Below, piece by piece: positions 1 to 10,984 of a DNA stretch of 64,000 bases (its first letter is position 1; every line of letters begins with the position of its first letter). The DNA comes from Lophium mytilinum (Eukaryota > Ascomycota > Dothideomycetes > Mytilinidiales > Mytilinidiaceae): contig MU004183.1 in the NCBI GenBank assembly GCA_010093605.1, positions 1,054,001 through 1,118,000 of the forward strand, in the 5' to 3' direction. The position numbers and the translations under genes are program-made. The notes under the pieces are model-generated. The model did not search any database. It was given only the letters and a program-made list of their open reading frames with translations, and was not told the DNA's origin.

Positions 1-793
1 CTGCCCTCCACACGACTCGACCCGATACTGTCGATCTCGTCCATGAAGATGATGCTGGGCGCGTGTTCTCGGGCCATGACGAAGAGTTCTCGCACCATAC
101 GGCTTCCTTCACCGATGTATTTCTGTACGAGTTCGCTGCCGCTGACTCGGATGAACTTGCAGTCGGCGTGATGCGCCACTGCTCGAGCCAGCAGTGTCTT
201 TCCCGTTCCTGGAGGACCGTATAGCAGCACACCCTTTGGTTGCGCTATACCGAGCGATTCGAACAGCTCCGGATGTTGCAAGCCAAGCTCGATGACCTCC
301 TTGATTTCCTTGATCTGCTGGTCCAGACCTCCGATCATGTCGTATGTGCTGTCGGGCACCTTCTCCACCATCATCAACGATACGAGGGGATCGACGGAGG
401 ATGGTAGCATCTTCTCGAGCTTGTAGGAGTCGCTGAGCAGGGTGACTCGCTTGCCGACGGTGAGTTTGCTTATGTCCACGTTGTCGGATATGTCAACCAC
501 TGCGAAAACACTGTCAGAGCTGTCTCGGGCATCAAGAAAAGCAAGAAGAAAGACGCACCGTATTTTCCCTCGGGATGCACTTTCACCAGGACCTTCTTCG
601 TGCCCATCACCTTGACCACCTCACCAACGTACGAGCCAGGCTGCTGCAATAGGCCCAACTCCTCTCGTAGTAACCGCACGCGCGAGTTGTAATCGTTCCG
701 TTGGGCTTCCAGTCGGCGGAGTACAGCTTGGCCTTGGATGATCTCGAGCTTCATGCTCTCGATCTTGTTGTGGAAGAAGGTGTCGAGCGCCAT
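1..793 (-). CDS. RPT6: 26S proteasome regulatory ATPase Rpt6 (5' part; runs off the window)
   Basis: N-terminal half of a proteasome base AAA+ ATPase that unfolds ubiquitylated substrates as part of the Rpt1-6 ring. The start ATG is at 793, giving [18 protein letters not shown]. Exon 1 is 793..559 and a 59-nt GT-AG intron occupies 558..500. The frame then stays open to position 1. Visible in order are an N-terminal coiled coil, the OB-fold, the stretch [20 protein letters not shown], the Walker A motif GPPGTGKT, and the Walker B region [14 protein letters not shown] at the window edge. These match Rpt6 (S. pombe let1, human PSMC5) rather than other Rpt paralogues. The C-terminal half, including the tail that docks on the core particle, lies outside. 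Divergent from the antiporter gene at 1500. Confidence 0.96.
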
Positions 794-1499
794 GGTGGTG
801 GATGGCGGAGGGCGAAACGGGTTATATTTCGGGAGTGAGCGAGGTGGGAAGTATGGAACCGGTAGTAGAGAGGAAGCTAAAAGCGCAGGAGCCACAAGGC
901 AGAGCGCAGAGTGAAATTAGATGGTTCGAATGTCGTGGTGATGGCGGTGATGGCGATGCGTCTTGCTTGGTGTTGAGCGCGGTCCGCTCGAGCTGTTGAC
1001 GGCTATACTCCGGCTTCTTCCGTCATCCAGCCCTTGCTCTAACAGGCATAAAGCAGCTGCATCCACAACACCCCGTGGGGAATGCAGGCCTATGAGAGAA
1101 TATGTAGTAAATATGTTAGGTAGTAGGTGTACAAGTCTGCCCCGCCATCACGCGCTGTTTCCGCCGTGTGAATTCAGTGATTGTGCGATTATGCAGTCGC
1201 CAGCGCACGTGTCCACTTCCCGGGGAGCCGGCCGTGCACATGCTCCAACCTCCACGCCTGTTTCTAGGTGGTGATCATCCTCATCTGCCCAGACTGCTTC
1301 CCTCCGCAGAAAGTCCCCACATCGGACTTTTCGAGTGACGGCCTGCCTGATATGCCCTCATTCTCCTCTCCTCTGCCCCTCCCGCGCGGCTATTCCATGG
1401 TGTAGCCTTTACCACAGCAAACACCTTGATAAGCTCCCACGTAGCTAGCTAGCATCACAGCCAAGACACCAACAAGCTCACGCGCGTCTTTTCGGCACC
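794..1499. promoter_or_regulatory. Divergent RPT6/VNX1 promoter region
   Basis: This 706-bp non-coding stretch separates two genes transcribed away from each other. It holds one CACGTG E-box at 1206-1211. Short open frames here have no family resemblance. I looked for the yeast proteasome element GGTGGCAAA on both strands near RPT6 and did not see it. Confidence 0.5.
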
Positions 1500-4400
1500 A
1501 TGGTTGACGGCAACCGCCCCGGCACTGGTGGTGCAGAGGAAGCTTCGTCTTCAGATCCGGCAAAGAGGAGTTCTAGGAGGAGCTCTCAGTCTTCGAACGA
1601 TGGCAACACCGCCAGCTCGGGCGCACAATATTCCAACCTCACCTCGAGCGCAGACTCGATACGAAGGCGGCCGCAAGGTATACAGACGCAGCCCACAGGC
1701 TATGGTCAGACTCCTTCAGCCTTCCTTTTTCTCAGCGACTGACTCCATGACAGGTTCTATAACTTCCCCCATACATCGTCAGCGCGTCGCGTCTCCGGAA
1801 AGACAAGCGAAACCTAAGAAACCAGGCATGGGACGAAGGGCGACTTCGACACATATTCCTCATAAGGGCCAGGAGTTCTCAGTGGACGATGCCGAGTACG
1901 AAATTGTCGAAGACGATCCACCACTACAAAGGGCCGCGAAGAACCCTACGCTAAGAAGACAGCCATCCACACTGAGACGGAAGACAACCGCGCAACCTCC
2001 GCAACTTGCTACCGTGAATTCGCAAGATGGCGAGGATGCAGTTGAGCAAGTGCGATCAGGCGCCCCAACCGAGCCAGAGCTGAACCCAAGTTCATCTGGA
2101 GAGGAAGGGACCTTGATGGCTGATGAAGGGGAGGCCGAGGCTTTTGACGACGAAGGCGGAGATGACGACGGGGACGATGACGGAGACCTTAGCGATGCGG
2201 AGAGCTTCACACTCAAGGACCGACAAGAAGCCATAAACGTAACTCATCCCTTTGGCATACGCATATGGAAGCCTGCCCTCTACAAGAAAGACAGATCCGT
2301 GCAAAAGAATGCCGAGGGTGACATTCATTCTACCCCTGGACTGTTCGTCAGCAACTGGCTTTTCTTATTCAACATTGTCTGGACCATGCTTTTTGGCTGG
2401 TGGCTAGCCGTTGTCGCTGGTGTGGCATCGCTCGTCTGCTGCGTCTTTGGCTGTCTAGACCAAAGCTCCTGGGAATATTCAAAAGTTCTCTTCCATCTAG
2501 CGATATACTTCTTCTATCCTTTCGGTAAATACGTCAAGCTCATGCAAGACGAAGCTTACGCAGAAGAGGACGAAGGGGAAGGGAGAAGTATTAGCGAATA
2601 CGAGCAGTGGCAGAGTGGAGACATTGAAGAAGGTCGGCTGTTCTTTGGACCTCCTAGCAGATCTCTGGTCGGTCGCCGACGGAACAGCATTGATTCTGCT
2701 GATGAGACCACCAGTCTTCTCGGGAGGGCTGGGAGAGTTAGCGCTAGTCCTCAACGAACTGATACTGCAAAGGCCAAGAGACGCCTTTTTGGACGCGGAA
2801 AATGGAATTTTGGCAGAGTCGTGTTCTTCTTCTTATTCTACGGGCTGCTAACTCCTTCTCTGTTCTTCGTTTCTGGAATTTGTTGGCTCCTCGTTTTCAC
2901 CATCCCGATGGGCAAGGTCGCCCTTCTCCTCTTCGATCATCTCCGAAGACACCCCCTAGCTCTTTCGTTTCATTCAGACAGCGCGGACACCCGTCGACCA
3001 GGAGACCCGGCCTCTTCCATTCTACTCTGCACCTATCGCGCTGTAGGCTCGAAATACTGGAAGTATACTATCGATGGTACTAACATCTTCCTCATCAACC
3101 TACTGTCAATTGTCGCCTTCACAATCTTTGACTACTGGGTGCTCGACGTTGCACTTGGTCTCAAGATCGGGATCACAAACCAGTTCTTCGTGTTTGCCCT
3201 GGCCCTATTCTCCATCATTCCGCTTGCGTACTTCATCGGCCAAGCCGTTGCCTCAATCTCAGCCCAGTCTTCAATGGGTGTCGGTGCCACAATTAACGCT
3301 TTTTTCTCAACAGTGGTTGAAGTCTTCCTCTACTGTGTGGCGTTGAATAAAGGCAAAGCGCAGTTAGTTGAAGGGAGCATTATCGGCAGCATATTTGCTG
3401 GTATCCTCTTCCTGCCCGGTTTATCGATGTGTTTCGGAGCCTTGAAGCGGAAGACTCAGCGCTTCAACGTCAAGTCAGCCGGTGTAACTTCAACGATGCT
3501 GTTGTTCGCCGTAATCGGAGCCTTTGGTCCTACGCTGTTCTATCAGATCTATGGAAGCGTAAGTTCATGCATTCGACATACTTACAAAAGCTAATTGCCC
3601 TCTAGCACGAATTGAATTGCCATACATGCATCAAGCATGACTATGGAAATGAACAAGACTGTCGGCGATGCTATTACTCACAGGTCCCAGCTGTCCATGA
3701 CCGATTTTATATCGAAGCCGTGCGGCCATATATTTGGTTCGCAGCTGTGATGCTCTTCCTCTCCTATGTGATAGGCTTATTATTCACTCTAAGAACTCAC
3801 GCAGCCGTTATTTGGAGCAGTGAATTAGACGAGAAAAAGGCGGACAAGGCGGACATGGCTGCAAGCTATATGCACAGCAGTGGACAACTGGATGGCCCAG
3901 GCGTGCTTACTCGGCAAGCAACAAACACATCCATTGGTGGCGGCCTCGCTCGTTCTGATATTCGCGAAAGTCAACTCTACAAACGAATTTTAGGGCAATC
4001 GTTCAAGCAAGTCGGTCTTGGTCCAAATGGGGAGGTGCCCGAGGAAAGGCCACGTTCGATGAGAAGCAATGATGGCCAGACCCCACACGTCGTTCCTCCA
4101 AAGGATTCAGAGGACGACAGAGAGCACACTAGCCTCCACCTCGCCGGACTATCGGAAGAGCAAAATCACACCCTCGTGCTACACGTTGCTGAAATGGCCG
4201 CAACGGCAGCTGCAGTCGCAGCTCGAGACGCCACCAAGGCTCCTCGCAAGGCTGCCCACCTCGCTCATACATCCGCGAAACACGGTGGCAATAGGCCGCC
4301 TGTAACCAGGAGTGGAACTTTCGCTGAACAGGCAGAGGATACCCTGCCTGGACAAGGACAAGCTGCCGGGGGCCACGATGCTCCGAATTGGAGTCGGACG

Positions 4401-5136
4401 AAGAGTGCCGTTATCTTGCTCACTGCTACGCTGGCGTATGCGGTGATTGCAGAGATACTAGTCGGCACTGTGGATGCTGTGCTTGAAAACGTTGATATCG
4501 ATGAAAAGTTCCTCGGCATAACGCTTTTCGCTCTAGTTCCTAACACTACAGAGTTTTTGGTATGCTTAACCCGCTCAGATTATTATGAAGATGTGTGCTG
4601 ACCATGTGGCATTGAATAGAACGCCATATCTTTCGCCATGAACGGCAACATTGCCTTGTCTATGGAGATCGGTTCAGCGTATGCGCTGCAAGTCTGTCTA
4701 CTCCAGATTCCGTGCCTGGTATTGTACAGCGCGATACATGGTCGCTACATTGACCCCAACAAGATACTCAATCACACATTCAGTAAGATTTCCCCGTCGC
4801 TTCGCAAAAAACTACTATCCCAGATGTAATTTCCATCCAACTGTGCCATTCCTAACATTCTCTTCAGCGCTTCTCTTCCCGCAATGGGATATGGTAACCG
4901 TCATCCTCTGCGTATTCCTCCTATCGTACATGTACGGCGAAGGCAAGAGCAACTACTTCAAAGGCTCCATCCTCATCCTCTCATACCTCGTCGTCATTGT
5001 CGGCTTCTACTTCTCCAGCTTCAACGACTTTGAGCGTATGGGAGTGGATGCGTCGGATACTCTTGCCGTAGGGGGGCTGGTGCAGTCGATGTCTTTCAAG
5101 ACGATTGGGAGGCCGAGTAATGGCAGAGCGTATTGA
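1500..5136 (+). CDS. VNX1: VNX1-type vacuolar monovalent cation/H+ antiporter (CaCA superfamily)
   Basis: Exons 1500..1677, 1754..3558, 3606..4559, 4620..4782 and 4868..5136 give 1122 aa. The first ~250 residues are polar and acidic, with an Asp/Glu cluster (coding 2130-2190). A YccF-like (DUF307) membrane module follows around SNWLFLFNIVWTMLFGWWLA, as in yeast Vnx1. Many hydrophobic helices then lead to the two Na/Ca-exchanger halves; NTTEFL and NAISFAMNGNIALSMEIGSA resemble the paired alpha repeats of this superfamily. The family exchanges Na+ or K+ for H+ across the vacuolar or endomembrane boundary. Exon 3 encodes a CxxC...CxxC pair (CHTC and CRRC). A long Ala/Ser/Thr-rich polar loop separates the two exchanger halves. 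The ATG at 1500 has a good context (ACCATGG); the other open frame through this area has no upstream ATG and arises only by reading through intron 1. Substrate assignment rests on family resemblance. Confidence 0.88.
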
Positions 5137-5955
5137 AAAAACACTGGCGACGGGAGGAGGTGGATAATGGAACGGGATGTGCTTTTCAATAGAGGCTGCG
5201 TTGCTTTTTTCTGGGATTGGTGAGAGGTTCGATTCACTGCATACTTTACTCGTAGTTTCATATATCTTTTGTTGTGCATGGGGAAACAGGCATAGCGCGG
5301 CGTTTTTGGGGTTTTGCTCGGGGTTTTGAGAGTGGAACGAAGCGCCGTTGGTAGCGGTAAATAGGTGCACTTGTGAGTAGTTGCGAGGTAATACTGATAT
5401 GCACCTACTGCTTATATTACACGTCGTCTGATCAGACTTGTGAGTTCCTGTCTAGTGAGAAGTTACATCGAGGATCGATACCTAGCCTCACTGGAAGATA
5501 GCCTGGTTCTGTGAAATCAAGCACCATTACACCTCTCTCTTTACATCAGAGCTAGCCTCATCAACTGCCATCTCAGCCACTTCTCAACCGCCCGAACTGG
5601 CAGGCTGAAAGCTTTCAAGTTCGTAGGCGTTGTGATGGATAGCCCTGACTTGTTGCAAGTGTAGGATCGCCAACAGTCAATTGGACGGTGAATGCACGAA
5701 TATAACCGATGACTGTACGCAATAGGGCAAGCTAGGCTGTTCCAAATTTGAATGGAGACCTTGAAGAATGTGCTCTATGACATGAAGAAGTGAATGTTGT
5801 GGGAGTCCTACTCATCACGTGAATGAACCGTGCCACTTCAGCCACTCTCCGTTCTTAGCGTCACACATGCATTAAAGGCAGCGGCCAAACCCACGCATGT
5901 CCACAACCCAAAGCAGCACCTCAAAGACCACTTCCACACAAGGCACTCAGCCAAC
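5137..5955. promoter_or_regulatory. VNX1 3' flank and SKI2 promoter
   Basis: No gene is visible in these 819 bp. A perfect 8-bp palindrome, TCACGTGA, lies at 5815-5822, about 135 bp before the SKI2 start. A tRNA B-box-like string near 5226 has no partner A-box. A short upstream ATG at 5823 lies in a different frame from SKI2. Confidence 0.45.
5815..5822. promoter_or_regulatory. TCACGTGA palindrome (bHLH/Cbf1-type site) before SKI2
   Basis: Perfect 8-bp palindrome with an E-box core, in the position expected for a proximal promoter element. Cbf1-type and other bHLH factors bind this core in fungi. A functional role is inferred only. Confidence 0.35.
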
Positions 5956-8900
5956 ATGGAGGGTCTCCCAGCTGCCATGAGCAAGCTGCAACTCGCCGCT
6001 CAATCTCTTGACACAAAGGATTCTGCCTGGATCGATACAATCCTGGACGAGCAACGGCCTCGTAAACGATCAAGGAAAACCAAGGAAGAGGTGAAACAGA
6101 ATCTCGAGAAAGACTTCCTATCCCCGTCAACGTCATTCAACACACCATGGTTGAACGACTTGCAGCAACGGTGGGAGGTCTCCACAAATTACTCCGATTT
6201 GTTCGAAATCGCCCCAACACAGACGCGGACCATCATCCGCTTCACCCGTGAAGGTCTCGAGGGCCGAGTCACTGGGTATAAAGAGATCACCGTCCCGGCC
6301 AACTCAGCCACTGCGAAGAATTCTACTTCTCTTCTACGGAAGCCGGCCAATAGAGCTGATTTTGTCCGCGGCGCTGCGGGGTTCTTTCCGTTCGCTCCGG
6401 GAGGTTTAGATGGCGTGGAAGCTATAGCGGCGTTGGAAGATGAGGCTATCTTGCGTCAAGAAGGTGGGTTGGCGAGAAAGAGTGGAGGCCTTGACCGAGT
6501 GATCAACTTCGGAGTCGAAGGTGGCTTGCTCGAGATACCCCCGGGCTTTATGCGAGGTTTGGACTTCACGAAGAAGCTTTCTAGCGACCAGAAGGTAGCT
6601 CGAGAGGTGGAAGAAACTCTAGAAGAACAGTCAGCCCCAGCTCCAGAGACGGAAGAACCAGACGAGGATGAAACCGAAGCACTGGCCAGCGACGCTGAGA
6701 AGCCTGGCATTGTTGATGGTGCTGATGCAGATGCTGACGAGGAGATCGACTCCTTGCTTCCTGTTGAGTTCCCAGCTTTGGCTCCGCACGGAAGTCTCGC
6801 AATGGGTAGCGGCAAGAAAGGCGGAAGAGAATGGGCACATATGGTCGACATCAACCGGGAGATCACCAATTTCAAAGAACTAGTACCCGATATGGCAAGA
6901 GAGTGGCCGTTCGAGCTGGACACGTTCCAGAAGGAAGCCGTGTACCATCTCGAGAATGGCGACTCGGTCTTTGTAGCGGCACATACCTCTGCCGGCAAGA
7001 CTGTGGTAGCAGAATACGCAATCGCCCTAGCCGCGAAGCGAATGACCAAGGCTATCTACACTTCACCCATCAAAGCCTTGAGCAACCAGAAGTTCCGAGA
7101 CTTTCGGTTGATATTTGACGACGTTGGGATCCTTACCGGAGACATTCAGATCCGACCTGAAGCAAGCTGCTTGATCATGACGACCGAGATTCTTCGGAGT
7201 ATGCTCTATCGCGGTGCGGACTTGATTAGAGATGTCGAGTTCGTCATATTCGATGAAGTTCACTATGTCAATGATTTAGAGCGTGGCGTGGTGTGGGAGG
7301 AGGTCATTATCATGCTCCCTGAGCACGTCACACTGATTCTACTCTCCGCGACAGTCCCCAATACCTATGAATTTGCTTCATGGGTAGGCAGGACGAAGAA
7401 GAAGGACATATATGTTATCTCCACACCAAAACGACCAGTACCACTAGAGCACTATCTCTGGGCCAACAAAGCCATGCACAAAATTGTCACTGCGGATAAG
7501 AAATTCCTGGATGCGGGATGGAAAAATGCTAATGACGCTCTTTCTGGCAAGGACAAGATCAAAGCTCTGGCAGCAAAGGAAGAAGCAGCTCCCACACGTG
7601 GAGGTGGCAACCAACGAGGCGGTGGCAGAGGTCAGAATCAACGAGGAGGCGCCCAACGAGGTGGTGCGGGTAGAGGAGGGCCACAACAACGCGGACAAGG
7701 ACCTCCTGCTGCGCGTGGCCGTGGTAACATTGCTAGAACCGGTCGAGGCGGAGGCAGAACAACCGCTGCCCAAGACAGGAATATCTGGGTACATCTCATT
7801 CAGCATTTGCGCACTAACGAACTACTACCGGCCTGTATTTTTGTGTTCTCCAAGAAGCGCTGCGAAGAAAATGCCGACGCACTGTCGAATCTGGACTACT
7901 GCACAGCGGCAGAGAAGAGTGCTATACACATGACTATCGAGAAGTCACTTGCTCGACTCAAGCCGGAGGATAGAGTATTGCCTCAGATTAGACGTTTGAG
8001 GGAGTTACTGGCCAGAGGCATCGCAGTTCACCACGGTGGAATGCTGCCAATCGTCAAAGAAGTTGTAGAGATTCTTTTCGCCAAAACACTAGTCAAGGTC
8101 CTATTCGCTACGGAGACCTTTGCCATGGGCTTAAATCTTCCAACGAGGACGGTAGTCTTCTCTGGCTTCCGAAAGCACGACGGGCGCCAATTCCGAGACC
8201 TTCTGCCCGGTGAATATACACAGATGGCTGGGAGAGCTGGACGGAGAGGTCTTGATCCAGTCGGTTCGGTTATCATTGTCAGTCCCGGCGCAGAAGAAGC
8301 TCCGCCTGTGGCCAGGTTGAGATTAATGATCATGGGAGATCCAACAAAGCTGCGTTCACAGTTCAGGCTCACTTACAACATGATCCTGAATCTGCTTCGT
8401 GTCGAAGCTTTGAAGATCGAGGAGATGATAAAGCGAAGCTTCAGCGAGAATGCCACCCAGGCTCTATTACCTGAACACGAGAAGAAGGTCAAGCTTTCGG
8501 AAGCGGATTTGGCAAAGATCAAGCGCGAGCCCTGCGACATATGCGACGTCGACCTCGAACAGGTTCACCGGGCATGTATGAATTACCAGCGCCTAACAAC
8601 TGAACTGTATCTCTCTGCGCTGGGAAACCCAGTCGGACGAAAATGCTTCACTGCCAAACGACTAATGGTCTACAAAAAGGTATGTGACTCACCTGTGCAT
8701 TAACTAAGATTCATATTAATTGGCATAGGACGGAGTACGCACCGCTGGGATGCTCCTTCGTGAGGGAATCAACAACAGTAAAGAAGCCGAGCCTACCGTG
8801 CAAGTGCTGGAAATCAGCACCAACAGCAAACGACTACCTAGCGACCTACTCCCCTATCTCCCAAGCTTCGCTAAATACTTCAACTCCTTGCCCTCAAAAG

Positions 8901-9936
8901 AGTCCGACATGATACTCAAAGTAATCTACGTTCCTCTTAGCGACATTGAATGTATAACGCGAACCATCATTGACGTCCCTGAATCTGTTAAGAATCTCAA
9001 CAAGAGAAAAGAGGCGCTAGAACTCGCACGAAACCAGTTCATGCCGCTGTGCAAATCGTGGACATATCAGGACTGGGATGAGACCAATACTTGGGATCGG
9101 ATCAAGAACCTCCACTTCCGCGAGGCATCCGACGCGCGGAAGAGAGAAGGCGAGCTTGCACAGTCGGGCGTGTGTCTGACGTGTCCACACTTCCTCAAGC
9201 ATTTCGCTATGCAGCACGACGAATGGATCATACAAGAGAACATTGCGCAGCTACGACAGCTCATGTCAGATCAGAACCTGCAGCTGCTGCCTGACTACGA
9301 ACAGCGGATATCAGTCCTCAAAGACCTCGGCTTCATCGACTCAAACTCCAGGGTTGAGCTCAAAGGGAAAGTTGCTTGCGAGATCCATTCTGCGGATGAG
9401 CTTGTACTTACGGAACTGATTCTGGAGAACGTTCTGGCTCAATACGAGCCGGAAGAGATCGTGGCCTTGTTGTCAGCGTTTGTGTTCCAGGAGAAGACGG
9501 ATGTTGTGCCTACGCTGACGACGAGCTTGGAGAAGGGCAGAGACAAGATCGTCGAGATTGCGGAAAAAGTCAATCAGATGCAGACTTTCCACCAGGTGAT
9601 TCTGTCGGCGGACGACTCGAATGACTTCGTTAGCAAGCCGCGATTCGGCATGGTCGAGGTCGTCTACGAGTGGGCCAGGGGCATGTCATTCAACCGGATC
9701 ACGGATCTGACGGATGTCATGGAAGGCACCATCGTGCGAGTGATTACACGGCTCGACGAGACGTGTAGAGAGGTCAAGAACGCTGCGAGGATTATTGGAG
9801 ACCCCGTCCTGTTCTCGAAGATGCAGGAAGCGCAGCAGGCCATTAAGAGGTATGTTGATTCCATAAGCACGCTTGGTGAGACTCTCGCTAATTTTGCGGC
9901 AGGGACATTTGCAATTGCGCATCACTGTATCTGTAG
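5956..9936 (+). CDS. SKI2: Ski2-type DExH RNA helicase (Ski complex, cytoplasmic exosome cofactor)
   Basis: Exons 5956..8679, 8729..9849 and 9903..9936 give 1292 aa. Ski2 extracts mRNA, including from stalled ribosomes, and feeds it to the cytoplasmic exosome together with Ski3 and Ski8. Visible motifs are AHTSAGKT (Walker A), FDEVHY (DEVH box), LSAT, and QMAGRAGRRG (motif VI), followed by the winged-helix/helical C-terminal domain. The last exon of 34 nt encodes DICNCASLYL and a stop; yeast Ski2 likewise ends in ASLYL, which fixes the final intron. The start is the first in-frame ATG after the upstream stop and has a good context (ACATGG). The insertion (arch) region carries an RGG/RG-rich tract at about residues 548-601, which I treat as an unusual feature. 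Relatives Mtr4 and Brr2 are excluded by the N-terminal Ski2 region and the C-terminus. Confidence 0.95.
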
Positions 9937-10984
9937 AGGGTACGGCGGTGAGGATGGGTCCGCGTAGGGAACGGCGATCAAGCTAGGCCTCGACGGGAGT
10001 TCAGCATGGTGTCTCTGTTCGCTGATTGGGAGGGCGGAATCGGGCCTGAGATCGGACCGCTGGGTGAGCATGGAGGACAGGCTGCTATTGGCTTCGTGTG
10101 GGGGACGAGTACACTGTCTTACCTGGGGCGCGTTGTGTGGCTCTGCTACGGCTGCTTTGCTGCAAGGAGGACTGCGAGCCTTATCTCTGTCACGGTATGA
10201 GACGAAAAAGGACGGAGCATGTTGATAGAGTGGCCGTCCGGCTTGATAGTAGTATCCAGGTTCTCGAGTATAGTGTCGAGTATATGAGGCGCTAGAGCAT
10301 TGACAGCCAGAGTGCCAGACTGGGCATGTGGATACCCTCGGGTAATAAGCTGGGTGGCTCTCTTGATCTGGCTGGCACACTGCAGGGCCACAGGGCAATC
10401 GTGCATTTGAGAAACGTGAAAAGGCTATTCCACGTGTGACTAGACGGCCCTCCAGAATAACAGCCCCCGTTCGCATTTTTGGTCCTTTTTGTCCGCACTG
10501 AGCAGCATCCCTCGAGAAGAAGACTAATATCAACTAAAGCAACAGTCACGCGCGGGGATAGGCTCAGGGCCGCAGCATCCGTCTTACGAGATCGAGACAG
10601 TGCGCACAGGCTGCAGCTCGTCGAGGCAATTCACCGCCAGCTCGCAGCCCTGGCGTGCGCATTGGCCTCCGAGTGCATCTTGGCCGTCTGCGGTAGAGCG
10701 CACAAAAGCTAGCGCACACCCTCGCCCGCGGGACGGTCCTCCACCAGCTGCTGGGCAATCTGCAATAAGGCTGGCAGACACCAGAACGAAGCCCTCGCAG
10801 CCCATACCGACATTATTTCACTGCTGTCCCGCCCGCACCCCAGGACACCCTGTTCCTGCAGCGCCGCCTCTCGCCGCCCGCATCACCGCCTGCCGGCATC
10901 CCCTCCTCCTCCCCAACCTCGCTACCTGAACTCGCACCCAGATATCTTTTGGCCTTCGACTGAACACCACACTGGACGCACACG
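9937..10984. promoter_or_regulatory. SKI2 3' flank and importin gene promoter
   Basis: In these 1048 bp no supported gene is visible. A minus-strand open frame of ~200 codons overlapping the SKI2 end has no ATG-started, family-like product. A CACGTG core sits at 10431-10436. The last ~200 bp before the importin start are C-rich, as is common in fungal promoters and 5' leaders. Confidence 0.4.

Noticed and set aside
794-1000. Yeast-type proteasome control element near RPT6
   Set aside because: GGTGGCAAA and its complement were not found; nothing close enough to claim.
1504-1753. Alternative N-terminus of the VNX1 gene in another frame
   Set aside because: No ATG at its beginning; it exists only by reading through intron 1. 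The ATG at 1500 with exon 1 gives a proper start and splice.
5218-5250. tRNA B-box-like string GGTTCGATTC
   Set aside because: No A-box, no stem pairing and no T-run terminator nearby; it is a chance match.
9922-10533. Open frame of ~200 codons on the minus strand overlapping the SKI2 end
   Set aside because: No credible ATG start or domain; it overlaps well-supported SKI2 exons and shows random composition.
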